NCBI RefSeq assembly: GCF_003573695.1 | Contig: NC_039368.1 | Coordinates: forward strand, 77,452,374 to 77,516,373 | DNA from: Papaver somniferum | Lineage: Eukaryota > Streptophyta > Magnoliopsida > Ranunculales > Papaveraceae | Reading direction: 5' to 3' | DNA length: 64,000 bases | Made by a program: the position numbers and the translations under genes | Shown: positions 9,882 through 19,540 of the stretch, piece after piece | Position numbering within the stretch: the first letter of the stretch is position 1 | How the letters are laid out: every line of letters starts with the position of its first letter | The notes under the pieces: model-generated | The model's input: only the letters and a program-made list of their open reading frames with translations | What the model was told of the DNA's origin: nothing | The model's database searches: none

Positions 9882-11594
9882 TCAACTCGAACCATAAAGT
9901 AACAGTCGAAATAACTGTGGGTCTTCAAAACGAAATAGAGCTGACCGAAGGAAACTACAATAACCCAAGAAAGTGAACAAGGATAGCATGCCCTTATCTA
10001 GTTTCCTGATTAAGATATTTATATCTAATTGTGGTTCAGGTTCAGGTTCAGGTTCTATGAAAGGGTCTAAATAAAATATTTTCCTCGGATGCATTTCCTC
10101 ATAGGTTGGATCCAAATTATTAGGTCCTAGAGTCTGGAAAAACTCAAATAAGAACTTAGAATCACAAAATAATAAAAACCTAAATAACTGAGGATCCTCT
10201 AAGTCAATCAGGTTTGACTTACATAATTGACCACAGTGAGAGTAGTGGTTATTCTTAAGCAAATGTGTCGATTCTAATTTCCTAAGGCATTTAGGTCTAG
10301 TCTCACAACTTAATATTTGACACATTTGGAATATAAACGTTCCCACAGTTGGAAGAAAACTATTTGGTGGGAAAACAAAGTCAATCTGGGGATCATAGCC
10401 TGGGAAAACCACATCAACCAGAGGATGGGTTTCTAACGACTGAACTCCTTCATGGACATCATTAGGCTCGGGAAAACGAGTATGAAGGTAATCTTGTAAA
10501 ATGGTCGAGGCACAGATATCAAGTCCTAAGTGTAGGGACTTTCTGAGAGTTAAAGGTAAGGCACTAGGGAAGTGATAATCACCCCCAAACTTAGAGTTTT
10601 CAGTGTCTCTAGATAGACCTCTAATTATTTCTTGAATTTCCGTATCTTCAGAGTCCTTAAAATATTCAAGAGATTCTTCTAAGTTATTATCAGGTAGTGC
10701 ATCTTTACTCATCTCTACGGGTCTATATTCTTCTTCCAAGACTATTGTTTCTAAGTGGTTAGACTCTAAAACAGTATTTTCGAAATGAACCCGTTCCTCT
10801 AAACCACTATCGGCTTCGTAATCAAAAGGAAAATCTACATCGTCTAAAACGATGGTATCCCTAATCAAATCCTCGTCCTTTTGAATAGGTGAATAATCAT
10901 AAAAATTATTTGGATTTTAACTAGAAATAATATAATCACTATACAGCTCAATTGGATTACTAGACTCCTGATCACTATGCCTACATATTTCAGATTCTTC
11001 ATTACTGCTATCCTCATCATCATAGTATGAAGATGATTGAACCTTATCTAAATAAGTAGTGTCTTTTATTCTAACCTCGTCCTCTAAATTAGGCAAATAT
11101 TCACTATTTACATCAAGGGTAAAATTGGAAACACTATTTTGGAAATTTAGTTCTTTTAGAGAAGTTCTATTCTGGGTCTCTAACAAAAGATTTTGGGCCG
11201 ACTCACATGAATTCCTTATGGTATCGTGTATAGAAGGTTCACTCATGGGTGCATTTTGTTTATTCATTTCTAACACAAACCTATTTGTATTCTCAGTTAA
11301 TTGTTTGAGAGACTCTTCTAGAGAAAGAACAGGTTCAGAAGGATCATAATAGGGACTAGTTTTCAATAGTTTGATTGTATCCTCTAGAGACGAAGAACTA
11401 GTACTATAATTTTCTTGCTCGTAAGACTGATGCATGTGTGGATAGTAATTGAGCTCACCAGGGTATGACCCATATCCTTCCAAAGGATGGCGTTCCCAAC
11501 CACTATTCCCAACATGGTCATAAAAAGGGTGATGTCCATATTCAAATTCAGGTCGATACTCATTGTATTGGCTTCTATCATACCAGTTCGACAT
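9882..11594 (-). pseudogene. internal ORF of the nested element, unknown function, one nonsense codon
   Basis: One reading frame of 571 codons from ATG at 11592-11594 (MSNWYDRSQY) to a stop at 9882, interrupted only by TAA at 10917-10919; the frame is the same on both sides. An in-frame upstream ATG at 11627 would add 11 codons. The first part is rich in Y, H, S and E (GYGSYPGELNYYPH), then strongly acidic and serine-rich with helical stretches such as EESLKQLTENTNRFVLEMNK. The second part is acidic, then has FPGYDPQIDFVFPPN and a run of alternating EP residues (EPEPEPEPQ). No zinc knuckle, protease or polymerase motif is visible. It sits where gag would be, just after the primer site, so a gag-like or structural role is possible but unproven. 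I do not recognise the family. Confidence 0.6.
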
Positions 11595-11643
11595 TCTTAA
11601 TTGCAAGGGAATTCTACACAACCACAAACACGGCCGAATCGAC

Positions 11644-11661
11644 TCCCCGGCAGCGGCGCCA
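11644..11661 (-). other. primer-binding site of the nested element
   Basis: On the minus strand TGGCGCCGCTGCCGGGGA, three bases after the 5' LTR end at 11665. The sequence is complementary to the 3' end expected of a plant tRNA of the Asp type. This sets element polarity as minus. Confidence 0.85.
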
Positions 11662-11664
11662 AAA

Positions 11665-13141
11665 TGATTAAATATTTTTTCGTGGTTGTAGTAATGAGGT
11701 TCAAACTCTCGGACTTGTGAAGGATAATATTTTTAGAAAATAAATATATATACAAATATATTGACAAATTGGTAGAGAGTTACTGGGACTAAGGACTCAG
11801 CCATTTTTCATTTTCAAGTGGTTCAGAATTTAATTCTAGGCGATTATAGTTCAAACCAAAACAAATATTAACTCTAGTTTATTGCCAAGATAGATTTTAT
11901 AAAATATTACTTGTATTTCTTAAGCATGGCATATCAAAAATCCCTAGGACTAAGCATACTCCATCAAATGAAATCACAAGTAATTAATTTAAAATCTTAA
12001 TTCAATTAAAATTAGTACAAAAAGTAAATAAAAGAATTAATGAAATTACCACATGGATGAAACTCGACCTCCTCCGTCGTCCCAGTGTTGGGTTTAGCTC
12101 ATCATGATAAAAACACGCTCAAAGTATTTATTTATTGCTCAAAGGGTTTTTACAAGGATGAAAATGGAGATGAAATAATAAAACAGTGGATGTGCGACCC
12201 ACAGAAAGCGTCCAAAATGAACGACACAGAAGAAGTCCTATTGTTGCTGTATCTCTAAGACCCACACCTACGACCCACGTTCGCGAGTCGTTTCAATGTT
12301 TATAAACGACTGCTTCTGCTGGTCCGTTCTTCATCTTCATCACGAACAGCAGCAGCAGCAGAGAGAATTCGTGATTCTTCCTCTGCAGCTTCCTCTCTTC
12401 TCCTCCCAACTCTCGAAACCCCTGGTAGTCGACCCAAGGAGCCTTTATATACTCACATGCACGCTGAAATCCCTCACAATAACTCCAAATAATTCTTCTT
12501 TACTCGGGCAGTGAAGAGAGAATATTTTGAGATATTTTCTTTCTCCACGCGTTTCCAGCTCTGATTCTTCCCTTTTTTAGACTTTATACGCATCAAACAA
12601 TAGTTATAACTCTCCCAGATCATCTCAGCCATACGCAAACACAAGAAATCCCGTGAATAATTCTTCTCTGCACTTTCTCCCCTGTTTCCAGTTCGTGGCT
12701 TCCCTAGCCAATTCTAGACAAATTTAATCGACCACAACACTCGCAATAGATTTCTAAATGTCCCAGGAACAATACCACAAATTTTCAGCGATTTAATCTC
12801 CCTATAACACCTTCATTTTGTTGATTGAAAATCTTCCAGAGAGTAAAAATATTTTCCCGCCAAAAAGTTTATTTGAATTTGAGAAGAAGGAAGGGTGTCC
12901 CCCTATCCTGAACTGGGGTGCGAATAGAAGGTGTCCGACTGAGGTGCCCCTTAACCAATAGTGAGAGTCCGAATAACAATTGTCCTTCAAGGTTTCCCCG
13001 GGCAACTTTTCGAGATGATTTTTCCAAATTGTTTATTTCCAAAAAATACCTAAAAACACACAAAACACCATAATAAGGACAAAAACAAGTACTAATAATA
13101 CGGACATTGAGGAAAAATTAGACACAAAAATGTGTCTATCA
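11665..13141 (-). repeat. 5' LTR of the nested Gypsy-type element
   Basis: 1477 bp, TGATTAAAT...GTCTATCA on the plus strand. A minus-strand TATATAAAGG lies at 12442-12451, about 780 bp from the LTR end that abuts the primer site, and is the likely core promoter. Confidence 0.92.
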
Positions 13142-13146
13142 GTAGT

Positions 13147-13734
13147 GCTCGATTTCCTCCTCCTGAGAATGAAAGATTGACTCCACAAGTGATGTAAAAT
13201 CGTCTATTTAATAGATATGTCTCTCAGAGAGATGGCAAGATTAATGTTTGCGGTGCTGGTTGGTTTCTCAAAGTTGCTGCAAAACTTATTGTGGCCAACA
13301 TGATGCCAAGAACTATTGACAACAATCTATGGACCAGGTCTCTTGCTAAATTGGTCTGTTATATTGTTGAAGGGAGAGACATTGATTTCTGTGGACTTAT
13401 TGTTAATCAGATGATAAGTGTAAAACAGACTTCAAAGAAAACTCCAGGATTTCCTTGCCTCATCTCAAGGATTTGCAGTCACTTTAACATTACTCCTTTT
13501 GGAACTGAGGTTGGTGGTCCAAAGGTTCTGAATATGGCAAGCATCAAAAAGATGAAATAATCTTCAACCAGTGCCCCAGCAAGTACTTCTGCAGCTGCAA
13601 ACTCTGAACTTGTTCTTCTTCAAGATGAAGTTGATTACATGAAAGAGGAATTGGAGTATGCTGAAGCAGAACATCAAGATATAATCGAGAAGTTTTATGA
13701 AATTGCTAGATATTTTTATGGGAGAAGTGATTGA
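13147..13734 (+). pseudogene. C-terminal part of the split transposon-protein-like ORF
   Basis: Continues the frame of 6575-6968 after the GTAGT duplication (ARFPPPENERLTPQV), then a TAA near 13195. It is open again through INVCGAGWFLKVAAKLIV and MMPRTIDNNLWTRSLAK, with further stops before the end. The stretch with IDNNLW, a helix, then a glycine- and isoleucine-rich segment and FPCLISRICSHF matches the usual order in the PF20167-type plant family, where a conserved 'LI..lc' segment closes the domain. The tail (LLQDEVDYMKEELEYAEAE) is a short coiled coil. An in-frame stop at 13558-13560 separates domain and tail. Clearly a decayed copy. Confidence 0.6.
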
Positions 13735-14978
13735 TCTCTGCTCTAGTAACTTTGTTACTTGCTTTATCTATTAAACTTCTTGTGTTGACATTAATAGTTG
13801 TAATAACTTTTATGTTATTTTAGCCTTGAATGATTCTATCCTTCAATTAAATTGTTAAATGTGAAAAATCATAAGAAGTACATATGAACTTGTTCAAAAG
13901 TTATCTCTATTATATGTCGGTATGAAAGTATTGATAAAAGATAGAATGAACTTTTGATTAAAAAAGTTAAGCCTTTTATGTCATTATGCAAATATTGTTG
14001 GAAGAAAGGATGAACTTTAGTTTACAAAGATTAAGTCTATTATATGTCATTGTGCAAATAGTTATGAAAAATAGAATGAATCTTTGATTATTTCGCAGTA
14101 TTGGTCTTTCCCTGATCCACATCTTTGTGTATGTACTTTGTTTCTCCGTAAGTTTTCTTATGTCGATCATGGCCAATTGAATTGATCATTTTACTTGTGG
14201 TTAATTCAATTGAGATTTTTGGATCCGAATTCACGTTCTCATGTGATTTGATTGTGTCCAACGAAATCCTTATTTTATTTTAAAACTAAGGTCGCTCTTG
14301 TTGTTCTTCCGGGAATGACATTTTATGGGTGAGAGTTCTTTTTGAACTTGTGCTAAATTGCCAAATCTTTGTGGGGAGTACGATTGTGGAATATTGTAGG
14401 AGTTTTCTTGTATCTTTATAAACTCCTTGATGAATGCATTTAGCTTCGGCTATATGATTGCATCTAAACAAGTTGATATGTTGTTCTATTTTGGTCATGA
14501 AGTATCTCAATGGGAATTTCATTAGGATCCCAATAGTTTTCATACCTTTGCCAATTTATATTGACAAAAAGGGAGAGAATTAATGTGTAGCTCATACTAC
14601 AAATACATATGGTTTACGGATCATTATGTAAGGGGGAGTAGTTTTAATATGAGATGAAGTATTGACTAAGGGGGAGTGATACGTATCCCCATAGTATTGT
14701 TTTCAAATTTGCGGTACAATTGAACTTTGATGTTGTGTAATGATACTATGACATTGTATAACAATGATTGAGAGAAACTGTTTTCTTATTGTTATTGCTA
14801 CGGATCTTCAATAACTATGAGGCTGAATTGAACATCTTTGGAATCATGGGAGTACTTGGAAGTGACGAAGATTTCAAGTAATGTTGAAGAACCAAGGAGA
14901 TCAAGCATTTGTATAAGCTACAAAGTCTTATTTATTTTGTAATCCATATGTATTGATAGTTTTGTCACTAAAATTGAC
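13735..14978 (+). other. 3' noncoding backbone before LTR-B
   Basis: No supportable ORF. An imperfect unit of about 75-80 bp is repeated about three times at 13870-14095 ('agaatgaactttngatta...ttatgtcattatgcaaatattg'). From about 14140 to 14560 the sequence aligns by eye with the minus strand of 39845-40290 in the LTR-F element. Shared landmarks are 'ctccg.aagtt.tcttatgtcga', 'aaggtc.ctcttgtt.ttct.tcgggaatgaca', 'cttttgaacttgtgct', 'cttgtatcttta.aaactccttgatga' and 'acctttgccaat'. G-rich tracts (AAGGGGGAG) recur at 14631 and 14670. Confidence 0.65.
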
Positions 14979-14989
14979 AAAGGGGGAGA
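14979..14989 (+). other. polypurine tract before LTR-B
   Basis: AAAGGGGGAGA directly before TGTTAGAGCAC, in the same sequence context as the tract before LTR-A. Confidence 0.85.
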
Positions 14990-14990
14990 T

Positions 14991-17465
14991 TGTTAGAGCA
15001 CTGCTTAGTCGAACTCGCAAGCGTTGCTATCTCAAGCTTGTTTTTCAATGTTAGTGATCAAAACTATAAGTCTTGATTTCTAGTCTACTTATAGTGATGT
15101 CTCAGACTAGGATAGATTGTGTAGTTAAGCTTTAGACTTCACGACATTCATCATTGAAGACGAAGAACTACTAAGGAGAGCTTGTGGAACTTCATCAACA
15201 AACGATACGTGGAGGCTGAAACTCATCTATCACTTGGAAAGTCTATTTATACTCTATCTCCTATATTGAGACATAAGTCATATTACGATATGGTTTTAGA
15301 TTATACACATTTGAGATTTCGAGCTGAGTTTCACTCGCTCACATATTTCTCGAAATATGTGTCGGTAAGCTTTCGCTTCAACCATGTTCATCTTATATTC
15401 TTGACAAAAGTCAAAAGATGATCATGTGAAAATTGTCGAGTAACATCTTACATGGTTTGTGTGACACAATCATTTGGTGTAGACTTGGAATGTTTCGTTA
15501 TGATTATTTCAATAACTTGAAAATTTCTTTGATGCTAATAGTGTGTAAAAACGGCTATTGTCATCCTCTAAAAAAGTTTCAATGGTTGAAATATGTTTTA
15601 GAACACTTAACCAGTATTAGATTGTGACATGTTGTGTATTCTTGCATATAAGTAATCCATGTACGGGAACCATGATATGCATACCTGTTGGTTTGAGAAA
15701 TCCGGGAACCTAAGTATGCATACTGGCGTGAAGTTCATGTCCGAGATTTTCTACTGGGATTGGAAGTATGCGTACCTGTTTGCATATTAATGTAACCCAA
15801 ACTCAGTACGGGTATTTCAAGTATGCGTACCGGTTTGCATACTTGAAGGTTGAAGTTCTAAAACCGGTTATGTTCATGAACTAATACATTTATATAATTA
15901 AGAGTATAATATTTGCAAAGCGTGGCTATAATGTTCATGAATTGATTCGTGTAAATCAAACCAATTTTGCTTCAATTGTGTTCTAGTATACTTCTATGAG
16001 AATATATCAATTGAACAACTTTATAACTAGTTTCATTTGACTCATTTGAACTAGTTGTGGTTGAGATGAATAAGGTTTATATGGAAGTGTTCATATAGCT
16101 AAGTTTGGTTAACTACTGTTGAGCCAACCGGGTGTACACGTTTAGGTACTGTTAATCAAACCTAAATGAAAGTGCATTTCATTTGTGCATAACAAGCTAA
16201 GTTCGATCTTACGGTTGAAAGATATTAGCTTGAGTTGAATTAGGTTTTCATCTAACAGTGAATATTGAATGCTTGGTTACGAAGGTAACCTAGATTGCAA
16301 ACCTTGATTTTAAAACTATATAAAAAACAACTCTAGCAACTGGGAAAACTAATCCCCACACCTCCTGTGTGATACTAGTTGCGTAAGCTAGAGTCGATTC
16401 TCCTTTAACCTTAGGTTTTTCACCGAACCTTGTTGGTTAATGACTTGAAGACTTCCTTAGTATTGTGAAGGCAGACCCAACTATTTTCTCTGTAGTTGCA
16501 TGTTCTGATCTTGCTGATTCTATCATATTGAGTACTATCTTCTATAATATTTACTCGAGATTTAATCTCCGATAAGCAAGATAAAAAGAAGTCACAAACA
16601 TCTTCGTCTCATCGTTTGTGATTCCACCGTATCTTGTTTCGTTTCCATATGATCAAGATTATTATGAGGTGATTGATAATACAGACTGTTCTTCGGCAAT
16701 ATAAGTCCGGTTTATCAATTGGTTCCTTATCACCTTGATTTATCAAAAGACGGAACAAAAACTCTTGCGTATTTCTGTGGGAGACAGATTTATTCATTCT
16801 ATAGACTTTTCTGTGTGAGACACATTTGTTTATCAAGTCTTTGACTTTGGGTCGTAGCAACTCTTAGTTGTGGGTGAGATCATCTAAGGGAATCAAGTGC
16901 GTAGTATCCTGCTGGGATCAGAGATGTAAGGAGCGCAACTGTACCTTGAATCAGCGTGAGATTGATTAGGGTTCAACCACAGTCCAGTCCGAAGTTCATT
17001 GGTAGTAGGCTAGTGTCTGTAGCGCCTTAATACAGCATGGTGTTCAAATATGGACTAGCTCCCGGGGTTTTTCTGCATTTTCGGTATTCCTCGTTAACAA
17101 AATTCCGGTGTCTGTGTTATTTCTTTTCCGCATTATGTTTTGTTATATAACTGAAATATCACAGGTTGTGCGCTGAATCGATCAATTGGGAAATCCAACC
17201 TTTGGTTATTGATTGAAATTGATTGATCCTTGAACATTGGTCTTTGGTACCGTTCAAGTTTATTTCTCTTATATTCAATCGGGCTCGCAAATTCTTATTT
17301 GCTGATTGCGGATTGAATTAAGAGATAGAGATATAAATCTCTTTGATATACTTTTCTCTATATTGAGTCTAACTGTCTAGTGATTCTCTTGAAAGTATAT
17401 TGGGGTTTGTCTATTCAGATTGCCAAACGAAATATTGGGTGTGGTTGTTAGACCCCGCTTTTTCA
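14991..17465 (+). repeat. LTR-B, 3' LTR of the interrupted element (about 2.5 kb)
   Basis: TGTTAGAGCA...TTTTTCA. It contains an array of GTATGCGTACC-like motifs at 15655-15850 and the block shared by all LTRs at about 17020-17135. It closely resembles LTR-C, LTR-E and LTR-F. Its 3' end meets LTR-C without intervening DNA. Confidence 0.85.
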
Positions 17466-19474
17466 GAAGTAGACTCAGAATGTTTCATATTGATCTATTG
17501 ATTACTTGAAAATTGCTTTGAAGCTAATAGTTGTGTGAGACAACTATTCCCGTCTTCCAAGAATGTTTCAATGATTAAGATGGAGCTTAATAATTAACCG
17601 TTGATTGAATATAACACATTATGGGTACTTATATGCTAACTGTTGCAAGTTATTCAAAGTCCGTGAACCATAGTATGCATACCCGTATGCGTACTGGTTT
17701 GGAAGTTGAACTTCGGGAAATTAGTATGCATACCTGTATGCGTACCAACTGAGAAGTTTAAGTCCGGGAATTCAACTAAGTTTGGTCACGTACGATAGTA
17801 TGCGTATTCGTTCGCATATTGCCGAACCCAGACCAAGTCTGAAACTCTAAGTATGCGTATCTGTTTACATACTTGAGTGGGTTAAGTTCTAAAATCGGTT
17901 TGTTCATGAACTAATACATTTATATATTAAGGAATGCAGTATTTTTCAAACGATGGCTATAATGCTCATGAATTAATTCAAGTGAATCGTAATCGATTTT
18001 GCTTCAATTGCCTCTTGTATACTTCTATGAGAATATAAACAATTAAACAACTCCATAAGTAGTTTCATTTGAGTTATTTGAACTAGTTGTGATTAAGATG
18101 AACAAGGTTGATATGAAATTGTTCATATGGCTAACTTCTATAACTATTGTTGATTCAACCATGTGCGCAAGTTTGGGTGCGGTTACTCATACCTAAATGA
18201 AGTCACATTTCATTTGTATATAACAATCTAAGTTCGATATAACGGTTGAAATGTATTAGCTTGACTCTAATCAGGTTTTCATCTAACGTGAATATTGAAT
18301 GCTTTGTGACCAAGGTATCATTGATTGCAGACCCTGATTTGAAGACTATATAAGGGAGAACTCTAGCAACTGGGAAACCTAATCCCCACTCCTCCTGTGT
18401 GATAATAGTTGCGACTAGAGTCGATTCTCCTTTAACCTAGGTTTTTCCTAAAACCATTATAGGTTAACGACTTAAAGACTTCATTGGGATTCTGAAGCCA
18501 TACCCAACTATTTTCTATGTAGTTGTGTATTCTGATCTTACTTTGTTCTATCATGTTGAGTACTATCTTCTCTAACATTTGCTCGAGATTTAATCATAAG
18601 TAAGATAAAAAGTGGTCACAAACATTTTTGTCTCATCGTTTGTGATTCCACAATATCTTGTTTTGCTTCCATACGATGAAGATTATTGTGAGGTGTTTGA
18701 TACTACTAGGCTGTTCTTCGGGAATATAAGTCCGGTTATCGATTGGTTCTTGTTCACCTTGATTTATCAAAATACGGAACAAAACTCGTAAGTATTTTTG
18801 GGGAGACGGATTTATCTATTTAATAGAATCTGTCTGAGACAGATTTTTTTATCAAGTCTTCGACTTTGGGTCGTAGAAACTCTTAGTTGCGGGTGAGATC
18901 AACTAAGGGAATCAAGTGCGCAGAGTCCGGCGTGGTTTAAGAGGATTAAATAACGCGACTGTACCTTAATCATTGTGAATTGGTTAGGGATCAACTACAA
19001 TCCAGTCTGAAGTTAATTGGTAGTAGGATAGAGTCTGTAGCGTCATAATACAACGTGGTGTTCAAATCTGGACTAGGTCCCAGGGTTCTTCTGCATTTGC
19101 GGTATCGTCGTTAACAAAATTTCTGGTGTCTGTGTTATTTCTTTTCCGCATAATATTTTTATATAATTGAAATATCACAGGTTGTGCGTAATTCAATCAG
19201 TTAGATAATCCAACCTTTGGTTGTTGATATAAATTGATTGATACTTGGATATTGGTCTTTGGTACCATCCAAGTGATTTCTCATATTAATCCGGCTCACA
19301 AATTTATATCTGTTCGATTGCAGATTGATTTGAGAAATTGAGATATAACTCTTGGATGTATTTTCCTTGATTGAGTCTGAATGTCTAGTTGATTCTCTTG
19401 GAAATATATTGGATTTTATCCATACAGATTTACTAAACAAAATATGGGTGTGGTTGTTAGACCCCGGTTTTTCA
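17466..19474 (+). repeat. LTR-C, 5'-truncated LTR of the downstream element (about 2.0 kb)
   Basis: Aligns with LTR-B from about position 15480 of the window onward, so roughly the first 490 bp are missing. It carries a GTATGCGTACC array at 17655-17880 and the shared block at 19040-19150, and ends TTTTTCA at 19474 before a primer-binding site. It is the 5' LTR of the element with the copia-type gag. By eye it is roughly 85-90% identical to LTR-B near their ends. Confidence 0.82.
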
Positions 19475-19476
19475 AT

Positions 19477-19487
19477 TGGTATCATAG
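19477..19487 (+). other. primer-binding site after LTR-C
   Basis: TGGTATCATAG, two bases after the LTR end. It matches the initiator-Met tRNA primer site of plant copia elements (TGGTATCAGAGC) except for a G to T change. Confidence 0.7.
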
Positions 19488-19540
19488 TAGGCAAACACCT
19501 TTAAGACCTCATAAGTCTGTGTTTGTAGCAATCTTACTCT

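Larger units (their letters stand above)
6969..13141 (-). mobile_element. nested Gypsy-type pol-less LTR retrotransposon
   Basis: A 6173-bp element with near-identical LTRs at 6969-8453 and 11665-13141, both running TGATTAAAT...GTCTATCA on the plus strand. The 5-bp target GTAGT is duplicated at 6964-6968 and 13142-13146. Orientation is minus: the primer site lies just inside the right LTR and the polypurine tract just inside the left one. The internal 3.2 kb holds one long ORF broken by a single stop and no protease, reverse transcriptase, RNase H or integrase motif, so it is non-autonomous. The primer site (TGGCGCCGCTGCCGGGGA) is the type used by many plant Gypsy elements such as Athila. By eye the LTRs differ at about 20 positions plus a few small indels, including one 9-bp gap, so insertion was recent. 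Confidence 0.93.

Noticed and set aside
15655..15850. GTATGCGTACC motifs as a telomere-like or CRISPR array
   Set aside because: Spacing is irregular, the motif is short, and it recurs at the same place in each related LTR, so it is an LTR module.
3525..17465. One giant element with LTR-A as 5' LTR and LTR-B as 3' LTR
   Set aside because: LTR-A and LTR-B differ over most of their length, LTR-A is preceded by a polypurine tract, and no primer site follows it, so it is a 3' LTR of a separate element.
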